Notes: a model not told the origin generated them from the sequence alone. 64,000 nt of DNA from Halobellus captivus (GCF_007655485.1 NZ_VJXQ01000002.1:305173-369172); one strand, 5' to 3'. Counted from the stretch's first letter, positions 53,374-62,287 are shown. Program-made: numbers and translations.

Positions 53374-54732
53374 ATGTCTACTGACGGCGATCCGGTTCGC
53401 GTTGGCGTCCTTTCATTACACAACAGCAAGGAGACAAAGGCCATCCTCAACGCTGTCGACGACCTCGGCCACGAGGGCGTGTGGTTGCGGCGAGAGAACA
53501 CCGCAATCAGCGTCGAAGACGGCGACGTCGCGGTCGAACCCGAAGTAGACATCATCGCCAACCGACTGCTGCTCTCGAACACCGAAGAACCCGCCGAGTT
53601 ACTCGGCTTGGCGACGACGTTCGAGCGGATCCGGCCGATGCTGAACGAACCGGCGTCGGTGCTCACCGCGATCCACAAGTTCGCCACGGCGGCGACGCTG
53701 GCGAACTGGAACATCAAGGTCCCGGACGCGCTGTTAGCACTCTCGAACGATCGGTTGAATCAAGGTCGGGACCGATTCGGCGAGGTCGGAGTCTACAAGT
53801 CCGCGATCGGGACCCACGGCGGCGGGACGTGGAAGGTAGACCTCACGGAGCCCGTGAATCCGAAGGTGGGTAGTCGACAGGCGTTCCTGCAGGACCTCAT
53901 CGACCGCGACGAGGAGAAACACCGCGACCTGCGCGTCTACGTCGTCGACGGCGAGGTCATCGGGGCGATGTACCGCTACGCCCCGGAGGGCGAGTGGCGG
54001 ACCAACGTCGCGCTCGGCGGCGACGTAGTCGATGCGACCGACGATATGCCGACGGAAGCGAGGGAGACGGCGCTCTACGCGGCCGAAGTGATGGAACTCG
54101 ACTACGTCGGCGTCGACCTCATTGAGGGCGAGGACGGCTGGTTCGTCCTCGAAGTCAACCCGACCGCCGGGTTCAAAGGCCTCCACAAGGCAACCGGTCT
54201 CAGTCCCGCGCCGTACATCGCCAAGCTGGCGATCGAACGGGGCGGCGGCGAGGTCGACGACACGCGGGTCGAGGGGCTATCGGCGACGCTCGACGATTCC
54301 CGTCCGGCGGGGATGCCGCGGATCGACACAGGCCCCGTCGGCGACAGACCGACGATCGGCTACATCGAGGAGGTCGTCGTCTCCGGGACCAGCGGCTCGA
54401 CGCAGGCCAGTGCGAAGTCCGACACGGGCGCGACGCGAACGAGCATCGACACGTCGCTTGCGGCCGAGATCGGTGCCGGTCCGATCAAGAGTATGACGCG
54501 CGTCAAATCCGGCTCCCTGAAGACCGGCAAGGCGCGTCCCGTCGTCGATCTCGTGATCGGCATCGGCGGAACCCAACACACCGTCACCGCGAGTGTCGAG
54601 GACCGATCGCACATGGACTACCCGCTGCTCCTCGGGCGCGACATCCTCAAGCACTACCAGGTCGACGTGAACCGCCGCTCCGACGATGGCGGCCGCGACG
54701 ACACCGAGCGCGAAGAGGAGTACCTGGAGTAG
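53374..54732 (+). CDS. RimK-type ATP-grasp ligase fused to a retropepsin-like domain
   Basis: 452 residues. The N-terminal 300 form a RimK/LysX ATP-grasp ligase (VYKSAIGTHGGGTWKV, VYVVDGEVIGAMYRYA, GVDLIEGEDGWFVLEVNPTAGF), which adds an amino acid such as Glu to a carboxylate. A C-terminal domain (about 325-432, Pfam Zn_protease/retropepsin-like) has the catalytic Asp350 in KSDTGATRTSID and LLGRDIL. So ligase and peptidase-like activities are in one chain. Divergent partner: the desuccinylase gene. The substrate is unknown. Confidence 0.85.
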   Translation: MSTDGDPVRVGVLSLHNSKETKAILNAVDDLGHEGVWLRRENTAISVEDGDVAVEPEVDIIANRLLLSNTEEPAELLGLATTFERIRPMLNEPASVLTAIHKFATAATLANWNIKVPDALLALSNDRLNQGRDRFGEVGVYKSAIGTHGGGTWKVDLTEPVNPKVGSRQAFLQDLIDRDEEKHRDLRVYVVDGEVIGAMYRYAPEGEWRTNVALGGDVVDATDDMPTEARETALYAAEVMELDYVGVDLIEGEDGWFVLEVNPTAGFKGLHKATGLSPAPYIAKLAIERGGGEVDDTRVEGLSATLDDSRPAGMPRIDTGPVGDRPTIGYIEEVVVSGTSGSTQASAKSDTGATRTSIDTSLAAEIGAGPIKSMTRVKSGSLKTGKARPVVDLVIGIGGTQHTVTASVEDRSHMDYPLLLGRDILKHYQVDVNRRSDDGGRDDTEREEEYLE

Positions 54733-54803
54733 CTCGGGCGAGGAGTGCGACAGGCACTCGGTGGCCGCGTCGGCCGCTGAGGGCACAGCTAGTGCTGCGG
54801 CTG

Positions 54804-54920
54804 CATCGGGGACGAACAGCCGACACGTCCGCTCCCGCGCCGACGTGTCGGACAACCGCGGCCCGACGCGGGATACTGCTCACCGCATACCCCGCCTGCC
54901 CGCGTCATCTGTGATAAACG
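54804..54920 (-). ncRNA. candidate structured RNA element, copy B
   Basis: Minus strand: TATA-like CGTTTATCAC (54920-54911), then hairpin stem GGGTA/TATCC plus TGC/GCA around a GGTGA loop, CCGCG/CGCGG, a 4-bp stem CCGA/TCGG on a CACG loop, then GTGTCGGCTGTTCG. Compared with copy A the stems differ by paired or wobble-consistent changes, while 15 bases (TCGGGCCGCGGTTGT) are identical. It lacks the extra 7-bp hairpin of copy A. It lies between the RimK-like gene and the gene at 55070, antisense to both. The remainder of this 337-bp gap shows nothing recognisable. Confidence 0.45.
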
Positions 54921-55069
54921 TCCGTCCAAAGTTGTTGACGGTGATAAACATCTGCTCGGCGGCAGTCACGGCGAGTACGGTCTACTTGACACTGTTGACG
55001 ACCAACGGCGCGAAGCGGCGTTGACTCGCCCGGCAGTAATTTAAGTATTCCACAACCACCTACGTCTAG

Positions 55070-55927
55070 ATGGGTACCGAGCGCGTCGACGGGCTACCGG
55101 ACGAGCTCGAATCGTGGGTTGCCGACCGGGCGGCAGCGGAGGGGCTCACCCGCGAGGAGTTCCTTCGCCGGTTGGTGGACGCTCACCGGACATCGGAGTC
55201 CGAGGACGGATCGATCGATATCGCCCCGCTGAGAGGGATCGACGGGGCGTCCAGCGCCTCTGAATCGGCCGTAGAGGAACTGGAGGAACTGGAAGAACAG
55301 GTACGCGACGTCACCACCCGCGTCGCCGCCGTCGAAGAGAACCTCGACGAGAAAGTGGCGGACATCCGGCAGCGCGTTATTCAGGTCAAACGCGAGACCG
55401 ACGTCAAAGCGCCCCGTGAACACGGTCACCCCGATATCGAGCGCCGGATGGAGGCCGGGTTCGAGAACTACGAATCGATTCTCGAATATCTCGCGGAAAC
55501 CACGGACGAACACGACTCGAAGCTCGACCGCGTCGGCGAGGCCACCGTCGACCTCCGCCGCCGCGTCGGGGCACTCGAACGGGTGATCGACGAACGCACG
55601 GCGGCCGCGGAGATCCGCAGCGAAGCGAACCGCCACGGCGTCGTCGAGGCCGTCTGCGGAGCCTGCGAGGAGTCGGTTCACCTCGGCCTGCTCGACAGTC
55701 CGCGCTGTCCGCACTGTGACGCGCCGATCGACGGCGTCGAGCCGAAGCGGGGCTTTTTCGGTTCGCATCGCTTGCTGATCGGCGACCGACCCGCGCTCGA
55801 AGCGAGCGATGAGACAGCTTCGACCGAGATGCCGACCCAAGGCGTGGAGTCGAAACCAGACGACGGTACCGGAGATAGCGCCGAAGACGGCGGGTTCCGA
55901 TTCGGTAACGGAGCGGATTCGAAGTGA
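55070..55927 (+). CDS. coiled-coil protein with zinc-ribbon, unknown function
   Basis: 285 residues. N-terminal helix pair LPDELESWVADRAAAEGLTR with a ribbon-helix-helix-like look, a coiled coil (about 65-185, EELEELEEQVRDVTTRVAAVEE and similar heptads), then Cys pairs CGACEE and CPHCDA (about 202-225) as a zinc ribbon, and a low-complexity acidic tail. It overlaps the next gene by 4 bp (GTGA). Conserved type in haloarchaea, function unknown; DNA or RNA binding with oligomerisation is plausible. Confidence 0.65.
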   Translation: MGTERVDGLPDELESWVADRAAAEGLTREEFLRRLVDAHRTSESEDGSIDIAPLRGIDGASSASESAVEELEELEEQVRDVTTRVAAVEENLDEKVADIRQRVIQVKRETDVKAPREHGHPDIERRMEAGFENYESILEYLAETTDEHDSKLDRVGEATVDLRRRVGALERVIDERTAAAEIRSEANRHGVVEAVCGACEESVHLGLLDSPRCPHCDAPIDGVEPKRGFFGSHRLLIGDRPALEASDETASTEMPTQGVESKPDDGTGDSAEDGGFRFGNGADSK

Positions 55928-56427
55928 CAGCCGAGGACGACGGTCACGATTCCGACGAGAAGCCAGACAACGGCGCGGAGTCGTACCGTGACTCCGAGAC
56001 GCAACGCGAGGCGGAGGCCCCGCTCTCGGAACTCGCCCGCGACGTGACGGCGCGGCGCACCCCTCGTTCCGAATCGGAGAGCAAACGCGGCGATACGCCC
56101 CAGGAAACGGGCGGTAACGGCGACCCCTTCGAGGAGATGTCGGCCCCGGAGATCGACACCGAGGCGCTCTGGGAGTCGCTGGCTGGAGAGGATGACGCAG
56201 AGACGCAGGCTCCCGGCGAACTCGCGCCCGACGCGGCGACCCCGCTGGACGGGGAGGCCGAGACGGGAGCCCGCGAACACGTCGTCGAGAAGGAGGCGTT
56301 CTGCCAGAAGTGCCCACACTTCGCCGATCCGCCGGAGTTCGGGTGCACCCACGAGGGGACCGAGATCGTCGAGGTCGTCGACAGCGAGCACTTCCGCGTG
56401 CGAAACTGTCCGATCGTCGACGAATGA
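55924..56427 (+). CDS. acidic protein with C-terminal Cys motif, unknown function
   Basis: 167 residues from a GTG that overlaps the upstream stop (GTGA). The first 110 residues are disordered and acidic; only the last 50 look folded, with FCQKCPHFADPPEFGC and a final Cys in VRNCPIVDE: four cysteines for a metal site. Translation is coupled to the coiled-coil gene, and TFS follows after 73 bp. Function unknown; the context suggests an accessory role in transcription or RNA metabolism. Confidence 0.6.
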   Translation: MTAEDDGHDSDEKPDNGAESYRDSETQREAEAPLSELARDVTARRTPRSESESKRGDTPQETGGNGDPFEEMSAPEIDTEALWESLAGEDDAETQAPGELAPDAATPLDGEAETGAREHVVEKEAFCQKCPHFADPPEFGCTHEGTEIVEVVDSEHFRVRNCPIVDE

Positions 56428-56500
56428 GACCACCGCCCGGACGAGACGATCGCGACCGCGCCCGAGAGACACTTCTGTCCGCGGCGAGTAGTGACGGGAT

Positions 56501-56830
56501 ATGCAGTTTTGCGACGACTGCGGAACGATGATGGTCTCACGCGACGGAACGATGGTCTGCACCAACGACGACTGCGGTACGGAGGCCGAACAGGACGAGG
56601 AACTGGCCGCGCAGTTCGTCTCGACGGAGGAACAGAGCGACGACGACGTGATCGAGACGACCGAAGACGCCAACTTCGAGGGGAAACCGACGGCGACTGA
56701 CGTCGTCTGCGACGAGTGTGGGACACAGAAAGCGTGGTACACGATCAAGCAGACCGGCTCGGCCGACGAGCCGCCGACTCGGTTCTTCAAGTGTACCGAG
56801 TGCGGCCATCGGTGGCGAGGGTATAACTAG
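56501..56830 (+). CDS. tfs: transcription elongation factor TFS
   Basis: 109 residues. An N-terminal zinc ribbon (FCDDCGTMM, CTNDDCG), a linker and a C-terminal TFIIS-type ribbon (VCDECG, KCTECGHRW). The acidic pair Asp-Glu in ADEPPTRFFKC enters the RNA polymerase active centre and stimulates cleavage of backtracked RNA. Full length and canonical. A hairpin follows the stop. Confidence 0.96.
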   Translation: MQFCDDCGTMMVSRDGTMVCTNDDCGTEAEQDEELAAQFVSTEEQSDDDVIETTEDANFEGKPTATDVVCDECGTQKAWYTIKQTGSADEPPTRFFKCTECGHRWRGYN

Positions 56831-56835
56831 GGGGA

Positions 56836-56859
56836 CGACTCTGTCGCACCGCACAGAGT
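56836..56859 (+). terminator. 8-bp stem hairpin after tfs
   Basis: GACTCTGT-cgcaccgc-ACAGAGTC is a perfect 8-bp inverted repeat with an 8-nt loop starting 6 bp after the tfs stop. There is no U-run directly after it. Probable 3' end element of the tfs transcript. Confidence 0.5.
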
Positions 56860-57087
56860 CTGAGACGTATCTGGGCAAGAAGCGTCGCGTTTGCACACGT
56901 TCTCTCACTCGATCGAACGCTGCCGTGCGACCGGAGATGCGGTCAGTCACAGACATGACGGAGACCCAATAATTTATTTTGAAGAACCGAAGACGAAGAG
57001 GTACTGGAGACGAAGCTTGAGCGAAAACACTGAGAATATGATCGTCACGTCGATACTAGACGACTCCTCAACTGATTACTCATCCGT

Positions 57088-58983
57088 ATGAGTCGGTCGT
57101 ATCGATCCAGCGTGGTTGTCGTCGGAATCTGTCTCGCACTCGCGACGATGACGCTGTCTCCCGTCGTCGCTGGCGCATCCGGACCAGCCACCGCCGCCTC
57201 TGCCGATACCGCGATCGGGTCCAACACTGACAGCTTCGAGGCCGTAACCGGCAGCGGGATCGAGCCACGGCAGCCACAGGTATCTGCCGCGGTTGCCGAG
57301 GAGAGAGTGGTTCCCACCACGATCGAAATCGAACGCCTCAACGGCACCGACGGAGTGCAGTTCACGTATACGTTCGACCTCCCGGGCGATACCACGCTGT
57401 TCGATGTCGAAAGTATCTCACCGGACGACGGGTACTCCGTGGTCGCGACGACCGGGTTCGAGGACGGCCAACAGTTATCGTGGGACACGGAGACGACAGC
57501 GCCCTCGATCACAGTCGAACACATGCTTCCTAACGACACAAACGGCGGTATGCACCGCGTCGATACGCCGCGGGTATATGGCTCAATTCAACGCGGGGAT
57601 TCACCCAAGGACGGCCACGTCGACGCCGTGTATAACCAACCCGTCGGCTTCCACTTGGACACGAGCGTCCGGGTATCTGACGAAGGCAGGTACGTGGCCG
57701 GAGAGGTGATACTCGGCGAATACAGCACGTACACCGAGACCGCGGATGGCAAGAACATCACACTGTTCGTGCCTAATGAGGTCGATATGGCCGTGTCGCC
57801 GGAAGAAGCGATCACAGCGGCCGCAGCGACTGATCACACCATCGAGGGAGATCCGCACCGAGACGTCTATCTCTTCGTCCTCGAGGGGCAGATCGCAGCC
57901 GGAGGTGCGAGCGGATCGACCGCGGTAGTCCACGCGGGATCCCCCCTCGGAATCTACGTCCACGAGACCGCACACATCAACGAAGGAGCGACGTTCGGAA
58001 AGAAGATAGCGTGGTTTACCGAGGCCAGTGCCACGTACTACGGAAAGGATTTCCAAGTAGCCGATGGTGAACTCAGGATCAAACGTGCGAAACTGCTAGA
58101 ACGAACCGATCCGGACGGCAGGTGGCCACGGGGAGGTCACCACAACAACAGCACCTTAGCCGAACCGAGCACGTGGGGCCACAAGACCGACTACCAGAAA
58201 GGCTCGCGGCTGCTGTTCGCCTTGGACGCGAAACTCCGGGAGGCGACAGACGGCGAGGCGACGATTCACGACGTGATGCGACGGGTCAACCAATACGACG
58301 AGCGGTACGGGGCGCTCACCTATACGGATTTCCGCGAGATAATCGTCGATCTCGCGGACGAAGAGACCGCTTCGTGGCTCGACCCCTATGTGCTGACGTC
58401 ACAGAACCCGCCGCAACCGAACGCCAGCGCGTTCGGTCCCCCGCCGAAATTCGCCGACGAGACGACTGATCTCAGCGGCGACGCGAGCGAAGCGTTTGAG
58501 TTTGCCATCAACCTCTCGCCCGGAGAACAGCCGGGTCCCGCGTCGGTCACGCTGGCAATCGACGCCGGTGAAACAACCGTCGAGGCCGTCGCCACCGACG
58601 GCAACGACGACGGTCGCGTTACTGTCCGCTTCCAGCCGTACGGTCCCAACGGAGAGACCGTGCTCGAACCGACTGATCCCGCTGATGAGGTGACTGTCAC
58701 GGAGGGGACCGTAGCGGATCCAGTCGTATCCGAGTCGATACGGGTCGATCTGCTCCTCACGGACACAAGCGGTAGCCACAGGGTTTCCACGATGTCCATC
58801 AGACTGGAGTCGATCCCGACGGCCCTCGGGTCGACACCGACGGATGCTCCCGCGTCGACGCCGGAATCGGACCCCGTTTCCGAGTTCGTTTCCGAGGTCA
58901 GCTCCGATCTCTCCACGACGAATCTGGTGGTCGGAATCCCCTTCGCACTCGCTGCGCTGCTCGTAGCGATAAAAGGTCGATAA
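57088..58983 (+). CDS. secreted, membrane-anchored gluzincin-type protein
   Basis: 631 residues. An N-terminal signal peptide (about 1-30), a beta-rich region, then the zinc motif HETAH (292-296) in GIYVHETAHINEG and, 15 residues later, WFTEASATYYG with Glu312 as likely third ligand: the HExxH...E arrangement of M1-like gluzincins. A C-terminal beta domain, a Thr/Ser/Pro/Glu stalk and a transmembrane helix (about 609-629) followed by KGR complete it. Codon use is less G+C-biased than in the neighbours, and the 257-bp upstream region is AT-rich, hinting at transfer. Confidence 0.7.
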   Translation: MSRSYRSSVVVVGICLALATMTLSPVVAGASGPATAASADTAIGSNTDSFEAVTGSGIEPRQPQVSAAVAEERVVPTTIEIERLNGTDGVQFTYTFDLPGDTTLFDVESISPDDGYSVVATTGFEDGQQLSWDTETTAPSITVEHMLPNDTNGGMHRVDTPRVYGSIQRGDSPKDGHVDAVYNQPVGFHLDTSVRVSDEGRYVAGEVILGEYSTYTETADGKNITLFVPNEVDMAVSPEEAITAAAATDHTIEGDPHRDVYLFVLEGQIAAGGASGSTAVVHAGSPLGIYVHETAHINEGATFGKKIAWFTEASATYYGKDFQVADGELRIKRAKLLERTDPDGRWPRGGHHNNSTLAEPSTWGHKTDYQKGSRLLFALDAKLREATDGEATIHDVMRRVNQYDERYGALTYTDFREIIVDLADEETASWLDPYVLTSQNPPQPNASAFGPPPKFADETTDLSGDASEAFEFAINLSPGEQPGPASVTLAIDAGETTVEAVATDGNDDGRVTVRFQPYGPNGETVLEPTDPADEVTVTEGTVADPVVSESIRVDLLLTDTSGSHRVSTMSIRLESIPTALGSTPTDAPASTPESDPVSEFVSEVSSDLSTTNLVVGIPFALAALLVAIKGR

Positions 58984-59098
58984 GCGGAGGCTGCGCTGGC
59001 GTTCGACTGGAGCCCCCGCGCCGTATTGTCCGCCTCCAATGCGTTCGATCCCTCACTGGAACCCGAGATTATTACCCTCGGCCAACGAACGCCACGCC

Positions 59099-59527
59099 GT
59101 GTCCCTCCAATCTGCCCTCCGCGACCGCTTCCGCCCGTGGTACCTCCTCGACGTCGCCGCATTCCTGTTCGGTGCAGGCGGGTCGATCTGGCGCACCGTC
59201 TCGGGATTCGACGAACTCGACGCGTTGACCACGTTCACAGCCGTCACAGCCGTCGTCTACGGCCTCCTCGCGGTCGTCGTCCTGCGGTTCACCGTTGGCA
59301 ACCTCTGGAGCTACGCCGTCGAGTACGCCAACGCGGGCGGCCGGTGGAGCGATCTACCGTTCCTCGTTCCCGTCGGTGGCGGCCTCGCGGTCGTCGCGGT
59401 CACGTACGCGGTGACTGAGAGTCTCGGCGCGGCCGCGTGGGCCGGTTTCTGGTCGTTTGCGGTCATCGCTGGCGTCGTCGCGGTCGCCGTCTCGCTCGCG
59501 GCGGGCTACCGCGAGGCCTCCCCCTGA
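59099..59527 (+). CDS. four-helix membrane protein, unknown function
   Basis: 142 residues from GTG (MSLQSALRDRFRPWYLLDV). Four hydrophobic segments, with the conserved-looking first half YLLDVAAFLFGAGGSIWR and VLRFTVGNLWSYAVEYANAGG. A TATA-like GATTATTACC lies about 27 nt before this GTG; the ATG at 59039 would put that box inside the gene, so the GTG is preferred. The last 22 bp overlap the convergent hydrolase gene. No function known. Confidence 0.6.
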   Translation: MSLQSALRDRFRPWYLLDVAAFLFGAGGSIWRTVSGFDELDALTTFTAVTAVVYGLLAVVVLRFTVGNLWSYAVEYANAGGRWSDLPFLVPVGGGLAVVAVTYAVTESLGAAAWAGFWSFAVIAGVVAVAVSLAAGYREASP

Positions 59528-60207
59528 AGGATTGGGCGAAGAAAGTCGACCACCGCCTCCGCGACCTTCGCCCCCTGACCGATGAAGAAGTGATCCGCGG
59601 CGAACTCGACGACTTCGAACCCGCGAGCGCGAGCGACATCGACGACCGGGCCGACGTGGGCGACGTCGTCGCGCGTGCCGTAGATGACCTGGACGGGGAA
59701 TCCGGCTGGGAGTGTTTCGATATCGGCGACGACGTCGACGCCCCCGATCCCCCCCTCGTCCGGCGCGTCGGGATCCGACCGCTCCGTGCCGAGGCGCGCG
59801 GGCGGAGCGAGCGCGGCCACCGCGTCGACGTCTGCGCCGGTGGCGGTCGCCGAAAGCGCGAGCGCGCCCCCGAAGCTGAATCCGAAGAGGGCGACGCGGT
59901 CGTATCGCTCTCGGGCCCACGCGACCGCGTTTCGGACGTCCGTTCGCTCCCCCCGGCCGCCGTCCCACGGCCCGTAATCGAACCGCAGACAGTCGATACC
60001 GCGCTCGCCGAGCGCGTCGCTCACCGCTCGGAGACGCTGATCGCCGCGATTGCCGCGGTGCTGCGGGTGGGGGGGGCAGGCGACGACGCACGCGCGGGCC
60101 GCTGTTTTCGACGTGTCGTCGAACGTCGTCGCTTCATCGAGCGTCGTCGCTTCATCGAGCGTTCCGCGGGCGTCGCGGCCGCCGGGGAGAAAGATCGGTT
60201 CGCTCAT
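59506..60207 (-). CDS. alpha/beta hydrolase, dienelactone/KANL3-like
   Basis: 233 residues. Nucleophile elbow GFSFGG with Ser111, oxyanion segment ACPPHPQHRGNRGD, Asp in VIYGTRDDVAH and the catalytic His in ADHFFIG. This subfamily (short, with PHP after the first strand) includes poorly characterised esterases and hydrolases. An 18-bp duplication in the gene gives LDEATTLDEATT (17-28). MSEPIFLPGG is the start. Confidence 0.85.
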   Translation of the reverse strand: MSEPIFLPGGRDARGTLDEATTLDEATTFDDTSKTAARACVVACPPHPQHRGNRGDQRLRAVSDALGERGIDCLRFDYGPWDGGRGERTDVRNAVAWARERYDRVALFGFSFGGALALSATATGADVDAVAALAPPARLGTERSDPDAPDEGGIGGVDVVADIETLPAGFPVQVIYGTRDDVAHVGPVVDVARARGFEVVEFAADHFFIGQGAKVAEAVVDFLRPILQGEASR

Positions 60208-60265
60208 TCGGTTCCGGGAGTTCGGCACGTGAGGTTTTAACTCCGCCGTGCACAACGTGAGACGT

Positions 60266-61090
60266 ATGGGAATCCTCTCACGCGCGTCTTACGTCGTCCG
60301 CTCGAAGCTGAACGCCCTCCTCAACCGCGCGGAGGATCCGACGGAGACGCTCGATTACTCCTACGAGCAGATGCGCGACGAACTGCAGGACGTCAAACAG
60401 GGCATCGCCGACCTGACGACCCAGAAGAAGCGCCTGGAGATCCAGAAACGTCGGCTCGAAGAGAACGTCGAAAAGCACAACGAGCAGGCTAGAGAGGCCG
60501 TCAGACAGGATCGCGACGACCTCGCGCGACAGGCCTTAGAGAAGAAGCAGGCGAAGATGAATCAGATCGAGGAGTTGGAGGGGCAGATCGCGAATCTCCA
60601 GTCGACGCAGGACGATCTCGTCGAGAAGAAGAACGAACTCCAGAACCGGATCGAGGAGTTCCGCACCAAGAAGGAGACGATGAAGGCACGCTACGAGGCC
60701 GCGGAGGCGTCCTCCCGAGTCTCGGAGGCGATGACCGGCGTCGGCGACGAGATGGCCGACGTCTCGCGGGCGATCGAGCGCGCCGAGGAGCGCACCGACG
60801 AGATGGAGGCGCGCTCGGAGGCGATGGACGAACTCGTCGACACCGGCGCGTTCGAGGACGCGATGTCCGACAAGGACAGCATCGACCGCGAACTCGAGAG
60901 CGGCCGGTCGAACGCCGAAGTCGATTCCGAACTGGAGACGCTGAAAGCGGAGATGGGCGGCGAAGCCGACGAAGCCGCAGACGGCGAAGCCGAAGCGGCT
61001 GTCGAAGAAACGGACGCGACGGCCGACGTCGACGTCTCCGACGAGGAGGTCGAAGCCGAGTTAGAGGAGCTCAAAGACGACGAGAACTGA
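60266..61090 (+). CDS. PspA/IM30-family membrane-stress protein
   Basis: 274 residues. MGILSRASYVVRSKLNALLN is the amphipathic N-terminal helix that binds membranes; a long coiled coil follows (about 30-180, rich in Glu/Lys/Gln). RAEDPTETLDYSYEQMRDEL is the family signature. PspA/ESCRT-III-like proteins polymerise on damaged membranes. The last 50 residues are an acidic tail. The in-frame GTG at 60248 is less likely as start. Confidence 0.92.
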   Translation: MGILSRASYVVRSKLNALLNRAEDPTETLDYSYEQMRDELQDVKQGIADLTTQKKRLEIQKRRLEENVEKHNEQAREAVRQDRDDLARQALEKKQAKMNQIEELEGQIANLQSTQDDLVEKKNELQNRIEEFRTKKETMKARYEAAEASSRVSEAMTGVGDEMADVSRAIERAEERTDEMEARSEAMDELVDTGAFEDAMSDKDSIDRELESGRSNAEVDSELETLKAEMGGEADEAADGEAEAAVEETDATADVDVSDEEVEAELEELKDDEN

Positions 61091-61208
61091 TCGCGGTCGT
61101 AAATCCGAGGGAATACCCGCCAGACGGATCGCGAGCGTCTCCGGATGGATACGGTGTTCACTACGTGCCGATCGAACTTGCAGACGACATCTGAGAATCC
61201 ACGTCAAT

Positions 61209-62276
61209 ATGGGAGACGAACCGAAGGACACGATGCGAAGCCGGGGCGAGGAGAACCGCGCGAAGCTTTGGCTCCTGTTGGAAGCGAACCGCTGGATCGT
61301 CGCCGTGATCATCGTCCTCGTGTTCTTTCTCGGAACGCTGGCCGTGGCGAGCGTCGTTCCCAACCGGGTTCTCATCTCCGTCGACGACCCGGTGGAGACG
61401 CTCTTTCAAGCGCTCGTGACCGCGACGATCACGAGCGTCACGCTCGTCGTCTCGATCAACTCGCTCGTCCTCTCACAGGAGTTGGGCGCGCTGGGCGATC
61501 AGCGCGACCGGATGGAGGGTGCGATGTCGTTCCGCCGCGAGGTGGAGGGAGAACTCGGAATCGACGTCGCGCCCGCAACGCCCGCGGCCTTCCTTCGGAC
61601 CCTCGTCGTTGCGGCCGAGGAACGGGCGGAGGCGCTTTCGTCGACTATTGATTCGGCCGGGGCGGAGGTCGCCCGAACGATTCCGGAGGAAACCGAACGG
61701 GTGCGCGAATACGCCGACGAACTGCGACGACACGCGTCGTCTGTGGAATCGGATCTCCAGGATCGGGAATTCGGTACGTTCGACGTGCTCTCGGCGGCGT
61801 TGAACTTCAACTACTCGTGGAAGATCCACGAGGGACGGCGGCTGCGGGCGGCGTTCGACGAGGGGTCAGCGGACCGGGGGTCCGACGACCCGGATACGTC
61901 GGTCGCGGCTGCGCTGGACGACATCATCTCGGTGCTGACGCTGTTCGGTCCGGCGAGAGAGCACGTCAAGACGCTCTACTTCCAGTGGGAACTCGTGAAC
62001 CTCTCGCGCGCGATGCTGTACAGCGCCGTTCCGGCGCTCATCGTCGCGACGAACGTCCTCCTGTTTCACGGCGTGCTGCAGGCGGTGTCCGGATGGACGC
62101 TCGGAATCGCCCACTACGTCTGGATCGTCGCGCTCACCGCGGCCGTCTCGCTCGCGCCGTTCGCCATCCTCTTCTCCTTCGTCCTCCGGATCGGCACGGT
62201 CGCGAAGCGGACGCTCTCGATCGGTCCGTTCATCCTGCGAACGACGGAAAGCGATCAGTCGGATGAAAACGACTGA
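61209..62276 (+). CDS. haloarchaeal membrane protein with coiled-coil loop
   Basis: 355 residues. Four transmembrane segments in two pairs: 28-50 and about 64-88, then about 275-297 and 305-330. Between them lies a soluble, helical and acidic domain of about 180 residues. ATITSVTLVVSINSLVLSQELG and ALNFNYSWKIHEGRRLR are the most conserved-looking parts. The topology puts the large domain in the cytoplasm. Function unknown; its position behind pspA may link it to membrane stress, by inference only. Confidence 0.6.
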   Translation: MGDEPKDTMRSRGEENRAKLWLLLEANRWIVAVIIVLVFFLGTLAVASVVPNRVLISVDDPVETLFQALVTATITSVTLVVSINSLVLSQELGALGDQRDRMEGAMSFRREVEGELGIDVAPATPAAFLRTLVVAAEERAEALSSTIDSAGAEVARTIPEETERVREYADELRRHASSVESDLQDREFGTFDVLSAALNFNYSWKIHEGRRLRAAFDEGSADRGSDDPDTSVAAALDDIISVLTLFGPAREHVKTLYFQWELVNLSRAMLYSAVPALIVATNVLLFHGVLQAVSGWTLGIAHYVWIVALTAAVSLAPFAILFSFVLRIGTVAKRTLSIGPFILRTTESDQSDEND

Positions 62277-62287
62277 GTCGAGTCGGG

